Origin: Ruminococcus flavefaciens AE3010
GTDB lineage: Bacteria; Bacillota; Clostridia; Oscillospirales; Ruminococcaceae
Direction of reading: 5' to 3'
Assembly (NCBI RefSeq): GCF_000526795.1
Contig: NZ_JAGT01000003.1
Location: 4,107-68,106, forward strand
Length of the DNA: 64,000 bases
Shown here: piece by piece, positions 1-7,863 of the stretch
Layout of the letters: each line of letters begins with the position of its first letter
How positions within the stretch are numbered: the first letter of the stretch is position 1
Position numbers and translations under genes: made by a program
Notes under the pieces: generated by a model
Database searches by the model: none
What the model was told of the DNA's origin: nothing
Seen by the model: the letters and a program-made list of their open reading frames with translations, nothing else

Positions 1-986
1 TCCTGAGTTTTGGCATTTTTGAACAGGGGGTGGTCGTCGTTGACCAAAGCCTGTGCGAAGGTGGCAAGGTCGCCGATAGTACCCGTTATTGAGCCGCAGG
101 GGTAGAGCTGGTCGTTGAAAAGGCAGGTGCCCTTGGACTTGAATTCTTCAATAATTCCTTCCTCTATTACTCCGTCTTCGTTTTCTTTATACCCGCCATG
201 GGTAGATAAATCATAGCAGATAGTTTTCAGACGCTGCTCTCTTACCCATGGGTTATCTGTAAGGTTAGGAGCTACTGCGGTGTGCTCCATACCGAGTGGC
301 TCGAAGATGTTCTTGTGAATGTAGTCAACGTAGTCCATGCCGCTTACCCGCTGAACGATAAGTCCTGCAAGTGAAGCAGCCCAGTTTGAGTAGGAAGCTA
401 CTTCACCGGGACGGTAGGTCTGGGCGGGCTCCACATTTTTGAGAGCTTCTTCAAGTGAGGGCATTTCAGCCATATCCTCTGAGGTGGAGTCGTAGAACTT
501 CTCGCACCAGCCGCCCTTGTGGTTCATGATGTCCATGAGTGTAATTGGATCGTCATATTTAAGGCGGCGGAAGAAGTCATCTGGGAGATATGTGCGGATA
601 TCCGCTTCAAGGTCTATCTTTTCCTGTTCCCAGAGCTGCATGATGCTGACCCATGTAAAGGTCTTGCTTATGCTTCCCCATTCAAATACGCTGTTCTCGT
701 CGGCAGGGGTGTGCTCCTCAATATTAGTGCAGCCGTAGTAGCGTGTATAAAGTATCTCGTCCCCGTGAAAAACAAGCTCCACATGAGCGCTGTCAGTCTT
801 GCTGTTTTTGATATTGGTGGGATGTGCGTTTAATTTTTTCTGACTGCTTATAAGTTTACTGACGGTTATTCCCGATGGACATTTCGGCTCGTCTTCATTT
901 TCTGCAAAAGCGCTGAATGGCTGAGTGCAGACTGTAAGCACTGCCGCAGCAATAAAAGCGGCAGTGCTGCGCAGAAATCCTTTCAT
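1..986 (-). CDS. Secreted serine hydrolase, beta-lactamase/PBP-like (3' end outside window)
   Basis: Read on the minus strand from ATG at 986, this gene runs off the window edge; its start is preceded by a GGAGGTGG site (992-999). It begins with a signal peptide ending in PFSAFA. The S-x-x-K nucleophile motif is SISK in the context EWGSISKTFTW, and a Y-x-N motif (YSNW) follows about 110 residues later, which is the class C beta-lactamase/DD-peptidase fold pattern. Family members hydrolyse beta-lactams, D-amino-acid peptides or esters outside the membrane; the substrate here cannot be told. It starts 14 bases after the stop of the ABC-2 membrane protein, so it is probably the last part of the GntR-controlled ABC operon. 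The third KTG-like motif lies outside the window. Confidence 0.85.
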   Translation of the reverse strand, partial: MKGFLRSTAAFIAAAVLTVCTQPFSAFAENEDEPKCPSGITVSKLISSQKKLNAHPTNIKNSKTDSAHVELVFHGDEILYTRYYGCTNIEEHTPADENSVFEWGSISKTFTWVSIMQLWEQEKIDLEADIRTYLPDDFFRRLKYDDPITLMDIMNHKGGWCEKFYDSTSEDMAEMPSLEEALKNVEPAQTYRPGEVASYSNWAASLAGLIVQRVSGMDYVDYIHKNIFEPLGMEHTAVAPNLTDNPWVREQRLKTICYDLSTHGGYKENEDGVIEEGIIEEFKSKGTCLFNDQLYPCGSITGTIGDLATFAQALVNDDHPLFKNAKTQ

Positions 987-1000
987 GTATATCCACCTCC

Positions 1001-1780
1001 TCAAAGCTCACGGGCTTCATAGTCCACTACCGAGCATACAAGCTGATAGAGTGTGAAGCCGAAGCCGATAAAGATAAGTACGATACTGAGCAGCAGTCCG
1101 TTCATGGGAGCTGCCAGCGCCATTATCATATTTAAAAGTACTATAAGTACAGGCTTGAGTATATCTACATTGAATATCAAGATAATGACAGCAGCTATGG
1201 CATAGAACAGAGCAATTCCGCCTAAGATTTTAAGGAAGCTTATCAGCAGGGAGTTGCTCTTGCTTGAAATGCCCTTTTTGAAATATCTTCTGTGCTGTCC
1301 TGCCATGACTATAAGGGTAACAGCGAAAACAAGCCAGAACATTGAGTTTTCCAGAGCCTTCATCTGTACACCTGTGCCGAAACCGTGTGATACTTCGTAT
1401 ACATCTCTTACGTCCTTGGAAATGGTTATTCCATGAAGCTCACTGAATTTTTCCATTATGAGGTACAGGATAAAAATAATTGCCGAAAATACGGTATATA
1501 TCCCCGTTGTGAGAGCAAAGCGTGAAATGACAATGCTTTTTCTGTCGGTGGGGATGACTGAGAATATTTTTCCTGCATTGTGAGTCTTTTCTGCCATTGT
1601 GATAAACGGCACGAGCATGACTCCCAGTACAACTATGCTGAATACCATGAATATGGCTTCCGTGAGCAGTCCCATGACCACAAACATTGCGGTAAGCAGG
1701 AGCATAACGAAGATTCTTGCCTTGTTTCTGCCCTTTGCCGATATGAGGTCCACTCGCATAAGGTCGATCATCTTTTTCAT
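1001..1780 (-). CDS. ABC-2 type transporter membrane subunit
   Basis: A 259-residue protein with about six hydrophobic segments (roughly residues 25-45, 48-66, 90-110, 145-162, 185-210 and 220-250) and a short basic N-terminus. No enzymatic motif is visible. Size, topology and position directly after another membrane protein and an ATPase fit an ABC-2 permease half. The N-terminal MRVDLISAKGRNKAR resembles that of the upstream neighbour (MIRFDLISVSR), so the two are probably diverged paralogues forming a heterodimeric pore. The start is 11 bases after the neighbour's stop. The transported substrate is unknown; peptide or lipid-active antibiotic export is typical for GntR/YtrA-linked systems. 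Confidence 0.75.
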   Translation of the reverse strand: MKKMIDLMRVDLISAKGRNKARIFVMLLLTAMFVVMGLLTEAIFMVFSIVVLGVMLVPFITMAEKTHNAGKIFSVIPTDRKSIVISRFALTTGIYTVFSAIIFILYLIMEKFSELHGITISKDVRDVYEVSHGFGTGVQMKALENSMFWLVFAVTLIVMAGQHRRYFKKGISSKSNSLLISFLKILGGIALFYAIAAVIILIFNVDILKPVLIVLLNMIMALAAPMNGLLLSIVLIFIGFGFTLYQLVCSVVDYEAREL

Positions 1781-1791
1781 ATTGTCCCTCC

Positions 1792-2505
1792 TTACAGCTC
1801 TTTTGCGGACGCCTTTTTAATAGTGACCGTGCAGAAAAGGTATGCCGCAGCTAAGGTAATTGCATTGAGTATAGCAATGGACAGCCATTTGCCTGCCGAA
1901 GTTGGCGGCATAATTATATCTCTTAAAGCGCGGAGCTTTCCGTTGTACATCATAACCGATATGAATGCTGTGACGGCTGCAAATACAGCAACTATTATCA
2001 TAAGCTCACGAATGGCTGTCTCCATGTTCTTTACCTCCGAGCGCATCTGGGCATAGCAGAGAACTATTGTTATGAAAGCAAATGCCGCAGCGGCGAGCAA
2101 ATATAATTTTTCAAATTTGTAATCGGGCATTGTAGGGAATCTCTCTGCGAAATGGGAAAGCTTTTCGGGGAGTATCTCATACAGAGAGGAGCACTTTACT
2201 ATTAGCAGACACAGAAAAGACAGCAGTTCTCCTATGAACATAGTAACAAATATTTCCGTGAAAAGTGCCTTTATTACAGCGCTCCTGCTGACAGGCAGTA
2301 TACCGTAGAGCTTCTTGCAGCTTGAATTGTTGATACCCTGCACGGGGGCGATTATCATTACAAAGCTTACAACACAAAGGATACCGATAGGTAGACTGAA
2401 CAGTGCCGCAATGATACTTACAATGCCAAATACAGCTACATAAGGAACAGTGAGCCTGCTGACAGAGATAAGGTCAAACCTTATCATTTTCATTATGTCG
2501 TTCAT
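1792..2505 (-). CDS. ABC-2 type transporter membrane subunit (paired)
   Basis: A 237-residue membrane protein. I chose the ATG at 2505 (MNDIMKMIRFDL) because an AGGAGGA site lies six bases upstream at about 2511-2517; a longer reading to 2565 has no such site. Hydrophobic stretches occur at about residues 20-60, 90-115, 140-165, 180-205 and 210-230. The start overlaps the end of the ATPase gene by 32 bases, which indicates translational coupling. It is probably the partner of the following membrane subunit. No sequence motif identifies the cargo. Confidence 0.75.
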   Translation of the reverse strand: MNDIMKMIRFDLISVSRLTVPYVAVFGIVSIIAALFSLPIGILCVVSFVMIIAPVQGINNSSCKKLYGILPVSRSAVIKALFTEIFVTMFIGELLSFLCLLIVKCSSLYEILPEKLSHFAERFPTMPDYKFEKLYLLAAAAFAFITIVLCYAQMRSEVKNMETAIRELMIIVAVFAAVTAFISVMMYNGKLRALRDIIMPPTSAGKWLSIAILNAITLAAAYLFCTVTIKKASAKEL

Positions 2506-3358
2506 GTCTGTCCTCCTTTGCAACATAGACCAGTATCTCGTCGATATTAGCCTTTTCGGTCTCAAGCCCGTCTGATACCTCGCCGAGATACTCAGTACTT
2601 AGAAGTGCGTCGAAGCCGTTTCTGTAGCCGTGGAAGCCTATGCATTTTTCGCGCAGGGCAGAGGAGATGTCCTCCTCGGCGCCTCTGAGGATAACGTATT
2701 TTTCGCTGAGCTCGTCCTTTGTTCCCGTGAACCACACTCTGCCGTTGTGGAGTATGGTAACGTAGTCGGCGATACGCTCCACATCAGATGTGATATGTGT
2801 GGAGAAAAGGACGCTTCTGTTTTCGTTCTCGATGTACTCCGCAAGTATATCAAGGAGCTCATCACGGGCAACAGGGTCAAGTCCGCTGGTAGGCTCGTCA
2901 AGTATCATGAAGTCAGCCTTGTGGGACAGTGCGATAGCTATCATGAATTTCATTTTCATGCCCTTTGAGAATTCTCCCACACGCTTGTTATCGGGAAGCC
3001 CGAAGGCTCTGAGCCTGCCTGCGAATTCCTTGCTGTCCCAGTCCTTATAGAAGGGTTTCAGCTGCTTTTCTATCTGTTTAGCGGTGAGGTGGTCTGCAAG
3101 GTAAAGGCTGTCAAACACCACGCCCAGCTTTTCCTTTATGGTGATAGTGTCTTTAACGCTGTCAAGACCGAAGACGCTTATCTTTCCGCTGTCTATATTT
3201 GCCATATTGAGTATGGAGCGGATAGTAGTGGTCTTGCCCGAGCCGTTTTCGCCTACGAAGCCCATGATATACCCTTTTGGCAGGGAAAAGGTGACGTCCT
3301 TCAGCGCGAAGCTGTCGTAAGACTTGTTAAGTCCGCTTATCTCAAGAATGTTCTCCAT
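2474..3358 (-). CDS. ABC transporter ATP-binding protein (YtrB/CcmA type)
   Basis: A 294-residue cytoplasmic ATPase. Walker A is GENGSGKTT (about residues 37-45), the signature region is EFSKGMKMK, where the usual LSGGQ is replaced by FSKGM as in the ABC-2 drug/YtrB branch. Walker B is FMILDEPTSGLDP and the switch histidine is in STHIT. About 70 residues follow the core and form a small accessory C-terminal domain seen in this branch. It should energise the two downstream membrane subunits. It starts three bases after the GntR gene stop, so it belongs to the same autoregulated transcript. Confidence 0.9.
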   Translation of the reverse strand: MENILEISGLNKSYDSFALKDVTFSLPKGYIMGFVGENGSGKTTTIRSILNMANIDSGKISVFGLDSVKDTITIKEKLGVVFDSLYLADHLTAKQIEKQLKPFYKDWDSKEFAGRLRAFGLPDNKRVGEFSKGMKMKFMIAIALSHKADFMILDEPTSGLDPVARDELLDILAEYIENENRSVLFSTHITSDVERIADYVTILHNGRVWFTGTKDELSEKYVILRGAEEDISSALREKCIGFHGYRNGFDALLSTEYLGEVSDGLETEKANIDEILVYVAKEDRHERHNENDKV

Positions 3359-3361
3359 AAA

Positions 3362-3733
3362 TCATTCCTCCAGAAATTTTTTTAGGGCGGCGATGATCTC
3401 GTCATCGGAAAGTCCCGCATTTCTGCCGTTAAGTACGGCTTTCTCGAAGCCCTCCTCCATTTCGCACAGCATACGCTCACGGAGGAGCTCATTGTTGCTT
3501 GGTGCAACGAAATAGCCCTTGCCTGTGACGGAGATGATAAATCCCTCCTCAGCAAGGTCGTTGTATACTCTTGTAGTTGTGATAACGCTTATCTTCAGAT
3601 CTCTGGCAAGCTGGCGGATAGACGGCAGCTGCTCGTCCTCTGCGACCTTGCCTTCAAGTATCTGAGCCTTTATCTGCTGCTCTATCTGTTCATAGATAGG
3701 CAGCTCGGATTTGTTTTTTATAACTATCTTCAT
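3362..3733 (-). CDS. GntR family transcriptional regulator, YtrA subfamily
   Basis: A 123-residue regulator. Residues 1-75 form the GntR winged helix, with the typical start PIYEQIEQQIKAQILEG, then LPSIRQLARDLKIS and the recognition helix TTRVYNDLAEEG. The remaining 45 residues are too short for a ligand-binding GntR domain and match the small helical dimerisation tail of the YtrA group. These proteins usually repress their own ABC transporter operon and are released by cell-envelope antibiotics. The gene is first in the operon and a 19-bp-arm palindrome lies immediately upstream. Confidence 0.9.
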   Translation of the reverse strand: MKIVIKNKSELPIYEQIEQQIKAQILEGKVAEDEQLPSIRQLARDLKISVITTTRVYNDLAEEGFIISVTGKGYFVAPSNNELLRERMLCEMEEGFEKAVLNGRNAGLSDDEIIAALKKFLEE

Positions 3734-3743
3734 AAGTGCACTC

Positions 3744-3787
3744 CTGTGTTATACTGTATATATCACTGTATATACAGTATAACACAG
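3744..3787 (-). promoter_or_regulatory. Palindromic operator of the GntR-ABC operon
   Basis: Two perfectly complementary 19-base arms (3744-3762, CTGTGTTATACTGTATATA, and 3769-3787) are separated by TCACTG. The palindrome sits 11 bases upstream of the GntR start codon and includes TATACTGTATA-type sequence that could also serve as the -10 region. Position and symmetry fit autorepression by the GntR protein; binding is inferred. Confidence 0.8.
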
Positions 3788-3873
3788 TTGTAGCAGTTTG
3801 TCAATACCATATCTGTAAATAATTTGTGTCCGTCCTGCAAATGGCGGTATACAGCATTTTTGCAGATGCATAA

Positions 3874-3907
3874 AACACGCAGTCGGCAAAACAGCCGGCT
3901 GCGTGTT
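3874..3907 (-). terminator. Terminator after the dockerin/LRR gene
   Basis: Stem AACACGCAG (3874-3882) pairs with CTGCGTGTT (3899-3907), extended inward by CGGC/GCCG. On the minus strand the stem is followed by a short T-rich run. It lies 29 bases past the stop of the gene ending at 3936. Confidence 0.7.
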
Positions 3908-3935
3908 CGTTTTATATAGTATTATATTGCCTGTT

Positions 3936-4643
3936 TTAAGCGGTAAGGTCTTTTTCCTTTTCAAGCAGAGCTTTCCTCATGAGACAAAGATCGAAAATAT
4001 CAAGGTGATCGTCCTCGCACAGATCAGCGGACTTTCTGTCAGCAAGCTCGGTATCGGGAACGGCAAGCAGCCATTTCTGAAAAAGGAGAAGATCTGAAAC
4101 GCTGAATTCTCCGTCACCGTTTACGTCGCCCTTTATCCTGACAGCCGTAACCTCTATCTCCTTGAATTTAAAGCCGTGCTTCTCTGCATAGGTCTGTGCA
4201 GCAGAGTCCTTGTAGCCGTGAATGACACCTGTGTATCGGATATTACTGATGATATCGCTGCCTGTTGGGTCTGCATTGTCAGGTGTTTCGCAGAATACAC
4301 ATTCGGGATCGAGCAGCGTTATATTTTCAAGCCCATATGGTGAATAGTCTACATATCCCAGTTTTTTGATACCTTCTCCTATGATAACATCTGTTATCCT
4401 GCAATGGCCGTATACCCTCCGATCATTTACCCATGACCAGTCAAGTATCTCTCCCGAGCCGTTTATTTTAAGTATCCCTGCATCATCGAGCTCCCAGCTG
4501 AAGCTTCCCCCGAACTCTCCCGAATCAATAGTCTCCGCAGAAGCTGTTATTGAATGCGGGAAAACATTATCGCTGCCGTAAGCGGCTGCGTTTCCGATGA
4601 TGCATGCTGCGAATAACGCAGCTGTTATTTTTTTTCCTTTCAT
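3936..4643 (-). CDS. Secreted LRR_5/BspA-like protein with C-terminal dockerin
   Basis: About 235 residues. ATG at 4643 is preferred over 4649 because GGGAG then lies eight bases upstream. A signal peptide (ALFAACIIGNAAAYG) is followed by one to two BspA-like repeats (SFSWELDDAGILKINGSGEI, then VIIGEGIKKLGY, and NIRYTGVIHGYKDSAAQTYAEKHG split over two parts), which also occur in the protein at 10132. The last 70 residues form a type I dockerin: first loop GDVNGDGEFSVSDLLLFQKW, second loop ADLCEDDHLDIFDLCLMRKALL, whose first part (ADLCEDDHL) lacks the usual N and G. It should be exported and held by a cohesin. The gene begins 17 bases after the FtsX permease stop, so it is probably transcribed with it. 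Confidence 0.8.
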   Translation of the reverse strand: MKGKKITAALFAACIIGNAAAYGSDNVFPHSITASAETIDSGEFGGSFSWELDDAGILKINGSGEILDWSWVNDRRVYGHCRITDVIIGEGIKKLGYVDYSPYGLENITLLDPECVFCETPDNADPTGSDIISNIRYTGVIHGYKDSAAQTYAEKHGFKFKEIEVTAVRIKGDVNGDGEFSVSDLLLFQKWLLAVPDTELADRKSADLCEDDHLDIFDLCLMRKALLEKEKDLTA

Positions 4644-4666
4644 GATCATATCTCCCTTTAAAAATC

Positions 4667-7006
4667 TTATTCCTGTATGAGCTTATAAGCCGACAGCTTC
4701 TTCATTCTGCCTGACATCACAAAGCAGAACACAAAAACCATGACTGTTACTGCAGCTGCTGTTATCAGTATCATAAGCGGCCGGAGCAGCAGATTTGCAT
4801 TTCGTATGCCGTAGCCGCCGAGTATAAGTGTGAACAGCGGATTCAGAAGAAGATAACCCAGTACCGAACCCGAAACAGCTGCTATTATAGTTGTCGGCAT
4901 GAGGGACAGCGACAGCTGGCAGCGAAGCTGAGTGCTCGTAAAGCCTACAGCCTTCTTTATGCCGAACTCCCGCTCTTTTTTGATGAATACGGTCTTGAGC
5001 AGAAGCCTTATGACAAACAGCACAGTTGCAACACTGAGTATTATCATTACCAGTACAATAAAGCCTACGGCATAAACAGGTGTATTCTCATTGCTTCTCA
5101 CATGCCTGTAGTAATTCTTAACGTCTGACACGCCGCAATCATCCATTTCTTTTATCGTGCTTAAAACAATATCTACCTTCTTGTCTGTAGCATCTGTTAC
5201 TCTTGCACGAAGGTAATCATAGGTTGTATTTACGCCTATTGCCTGTGCGCCCTTATCAGTAATATAGATCCTGTTGCTCAGCATAGACTGCTGAAGACCT
5301 GTTATAAGATAACGTCCGCTCTCATCTCCGTATTCAATAACTATCTCATCGCCTACCCCAACTCCGAGCCTTTCGGCAACAGTGCTTCCCACTACGACCT
5401 CATTGTCCCTGCGCATTATCTCTCCCTCATAAACGCCGCAGTACACATATTCAGGCTCCGTTACATATAAAAGATCAACATCGCCGCCTCCGACACTTGC
5501 TGTTGTCCAGCCCAGTCCGTACACCTGCGATATGCCGTTTACATTTTTTATTTTATCTATAGCTTTGTATGATGCCTCGAAAGAAGTGTCCTCAAGGTAG
5601 ATATAAGCATCGGGAGCATCTCCCTGTATCATTCGCTGAAAATTGGTTATATCCACCTTTGTATTGTAAAACAATAATCCCGAAAAGACCGCAACGAATG
5701 CCACAGCCGTTATAATAAAGAATACAGTGATGTTCTGCCCCATATTCTGCATTGAGCTTTTCAGCGCAAGTAGTATATTCAGCTCGCCTTTTGTCTCGCT
5801 GAGAGGGAAGTGGTTCTTTTTAAAGCTGTTGGATTTCAGTCCGAATCTGAGAGCTGTTGCAGGGTGGAGCTTCTTTATCTTTCGCGTTGAGAAATACGAC
5901 ACGCACATCATTACTGCAAGCATTCCAACCAGAACTCCCGGTGTTATTACGGGATAAAACCGCTTCTTCCACACGATGCCGCATATTTCCCGAATGAACA
6001 TCTTTTCAGCAGCAGGAAAGACCAGATAGGAAAGAGCTATTCCGACTGCCGACCCCACAGCTCCGATGATAACATATTCAGCAGTAAGTGCAGCCCTTAT
6101 CTGTCCCACGGTATACCCCACAGCCCTGAGTGCTCCGATATTGACTATATCCCTGCTGATATTGTTGTTTATGGTGAATATTATCATTATAATGCATATC
6201 GCCATGATTATCAGCGCGAACACTGCCATAAAGCCTGCAAGGATATTAACTATTACAGTATAGCTGTCTTTACAAAGCCTTACCGAAAATCCCTCCACAT
6301 ACACTTCTACATTGTTTTGAAGTGAATTCAGTACCTGCTGCATTGACTTATCAATATCTTCGCATTTATCAGCATTTATGTATGCGACCCGAATCGGTGT
6401 ACCGCCTGATCTTTGCTGAGCTTCACTCAGTTCGGCAAATGACTCATCATCTAAAAGTACTGATATATATGAATATGTGTTGCCCAGGAGCAGATGCTGA
6501 TATATTCCCGCAACTGTATATTCATACCTGCCAAATTCCGTATCAAGATACATTTTATCACCTGTACAAAGATCATTGCTTATAGCAGTATATGCGTTGA
6601 TGTATATCCGCCTGCCGCTTACACTGTCATCACGCTTCATAAAATCAAGCCTGTCATAGCCGATGTTATCTCCGAAACGCTGAATTATCCAGCTGGAATC
6701 TTTTTTCTCCTTTGAGCATTTGCTCGTAGTTAACTTCAAAGTGTTTAAATACACCAAGTCCTGAACGCTATACGAGTCAATATCATTTTTCGGAGATAGG
6801 ACACTTTCGATATCTTCAGCGTTTGCATTGGTCATGAACAAATAGTCTGCAATACCTCCGCTGCGTGCATATTCATCATAGAGCTTGGGATACATGGAGG
6901 CAAACAATCCTGAATGCAAAAGGAATGTGGCTATTATGATTATCATCAGAAAGACGGACATTATGGTCCTGTCCTTGTGGAAGCCCGACTTTATAAGCTT
7001 TACCAT
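4667..7006 (-). CDS. FtsX-family ABC transporter permease, two FtsX domains
   Basis: A 779-residue membrane protein. It has one N-terminal membrane helix (about 17-37), an extracytoplasmic region, three helices near 255-385 (first FtsX domain), another helix at about 425-450, a second outside region, and three helices at 650-770 (second FtsX domain with VFIKKEREFGIKKAVGF, the typical coupling segment). This ten-helix layout resembles MacB/BceB-like mechanotransmission or peptide-resistance permeases. The start (ATG after GGAGGG) overlaps the ATPase gene by seven bases. Substrate unknown; with the nearby two-component pair, sensing or removal of antimicrobial peptides is plausible. Confidence 0.88.
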   Translation of the reverse strand: MVKLIKSGFHKDRTIMSVFLMIIIIATFLLHSGLFASMYPKLYDEYARSGGIADYLFMTNANAEDIESVLSPKNDIDSYSVQDLVYLNTLKLTTSKCSKEKKDSSWIIQRFGDNIGYDRLDFMKRDDSVSGRRIYINAYTAISNDLCTGDKMYLDTEFGRYEYTVAGIYQHLLLGNTYSYISVLLDDESFAELSEAQQRSGGTPIRVAYINADKCEDIDKSMQQVLNSLQNNVEVYVEGFSVRLCKDSYTVIVNILAGFMAVFALIIMAICIIMIIFTINNNISRDIVNIGALRAVGYTVGQIRAALTAEYVIIGAVGSAVGIALSYLVFPAAEKMFIREICGIVWKKRFYPVITPGVLVGMLAVMMCVSYFSTRKIKKLHPATALRFGLKSNSFKKNHFPLSETKGELNILLALKSSMQNMGQNITVFFIITAVAFVAVFSGLLFYNTKVDITNFQRMIQGDAPDAYIYLEDTSFEASYKAIDKIKNVNGISQVYGLGWTTASVGGGDVDLLYVTEPEYVYCGVYEGEIMRRDNEVVVGSTVAERLGVGVGDEIVIEYGDESGRYLITGLQQSMLSNRIYITDKGAQAIGVNTTYDYLRARVTDATDKKVDIVLSTIKEMDDCGVSDVKNYYRHVRSNENTPVYAVGFIVLVMIILSVATVLFVIRLLLKTVFIKKEREFGIKKAVGFTSTQLRCQLSLSLMPTTIIAAVSGSVLGYLLLNPLFTLILGGYGIRNANLLLRPLMILITAAAVTVMVFVFCFVMSGRMKKLSAYKLIQE

Positions 7007-7764
7007 CCCATACCCTCCAGAAACTTCCTTACCTTTTCATGGCGCTGCTTGTCTCCGCTGACATACTTGCCCAGCTCACATTCTCCCATGATACCGCCGT
7101 CCTGTAAGTATATGATACGATTGCCGCGGCGGACTGACTTTATATCGTGGGTAACCATTACCACGGACTGTCCCGCATTATTGATATTTGTCAGCACATC
7201 AAGGACGGACTTTACTCCTGCGCTGTTGAGAGCGCCCGTAGGCTCGTCGGCAAATACGATATCGGGATCATTGATAAGAGCACGCACCATAGCCGAGCGC
7301 TGAGCCTCACCGCCTGACAGCTGAGCAGGGAATTTACGGGTGAGCTCCTCGGATATGCCCATTTTTTCAAAAAGCTCCATAGCCTTTGCTTTTAGCTCCT
7401 TCTGCTTCTGTCCTGTAAGCATGCCCGTGCTTATTACGTTATCCATGACACTCATGCTGTCAACAAGGTGTATCTGCTGAAATACAAAGCCGCAGTGCTT
7501 TCTGCGGAATACTGCAAGCTTGTCGTCGCACATATCCGTAATATCCTCGCCGCAGTAGTTTATCCTGCCCAAAGACGGCTTATCCATTCCCGAAAGCATA
7601 TACAGCAGGGTGGATTTGCCTGCTCCCGAGGAACCTACTATAACTGTAAAATCGCCCTTGTATATCTCAAGGTCGAGATTCTTTATTACGTGCTGCTGCT
7701 TCCCGCCCACTGAAAAGCTTTTGGAAAGCTTATCTGTTCTTACTATGACTTCCTTGTTTTCCAT
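7000..7764 (-). CDS. ABC transporter ATP-binding protein, LolD/MacB type
   Basis: A 254-residue ATPase if started at ATG 7764 (MENKEVIV), which has GGGGG five bases upstream; an ATG at 7776 has no clear ribosome site. Walker A is GSSGAGKST, Q-loop region FVFQQIHLVDSM, signature LSGGEAQRSAMVRAL, Walker B IVFADEPTGAL, and H-loop VTHD. These are the features of ATPases pairing with FtsX-type permeases. It powers the permease encoded directly downstream. Confidence 0.92.
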   Translation of the reverse strand: MENKEVIVRTDKLSKSFSVGGKQQHVIKNLDLEIYKGDFTVIVGSSGAGKSTLLYMLSGMDKPSLGRINYCGEDITDMCDDKLAVFRRKHCGFVFQQIHLVDSMSVMDNVISTGMLTGQKQKELKAKAMELFEKMGISEELTRKFPAQLSGGEAQRSAMVRALINDPDIVFADEPTGALNSAGVKSVLDVLTNINNAGQSVVMVTHDIKSVRRGNRIIYLQDGGIMGECELGKYVSGDKQRHEKVRKFLEGMGW

Positions 7765-7779
7765 AGCGACCCCCATAAA

Positions 7780-7819
7780 AATAAGATCATACAGCGCTGT
7801 TCTGTATGACCTTATTATA
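7780..7819 (-). terminator. Hairpin between sensor kinase and ABC ATPase, with a possible -10 box
   Basis: Arms 7780-7794 and 7802-7816 are complementary with one mismatch (AATAAG-a-TCATACAG). On the minus strand the hairpin is followed by TTTTT and then the ATPase gene. A TATAAT (minus strand) lies at 7814-7819, so this may end the kinase transcript, start the transporter transcript, or act as an attenuator. No good -35 box is visible, as expected for an activator-dependent promoter. Confidence 0.5.
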
Positions 7820-7863
7820 TCATATCTGATTTTGGAAATCTTTGTCTGTTCTTTAATTGTTTT

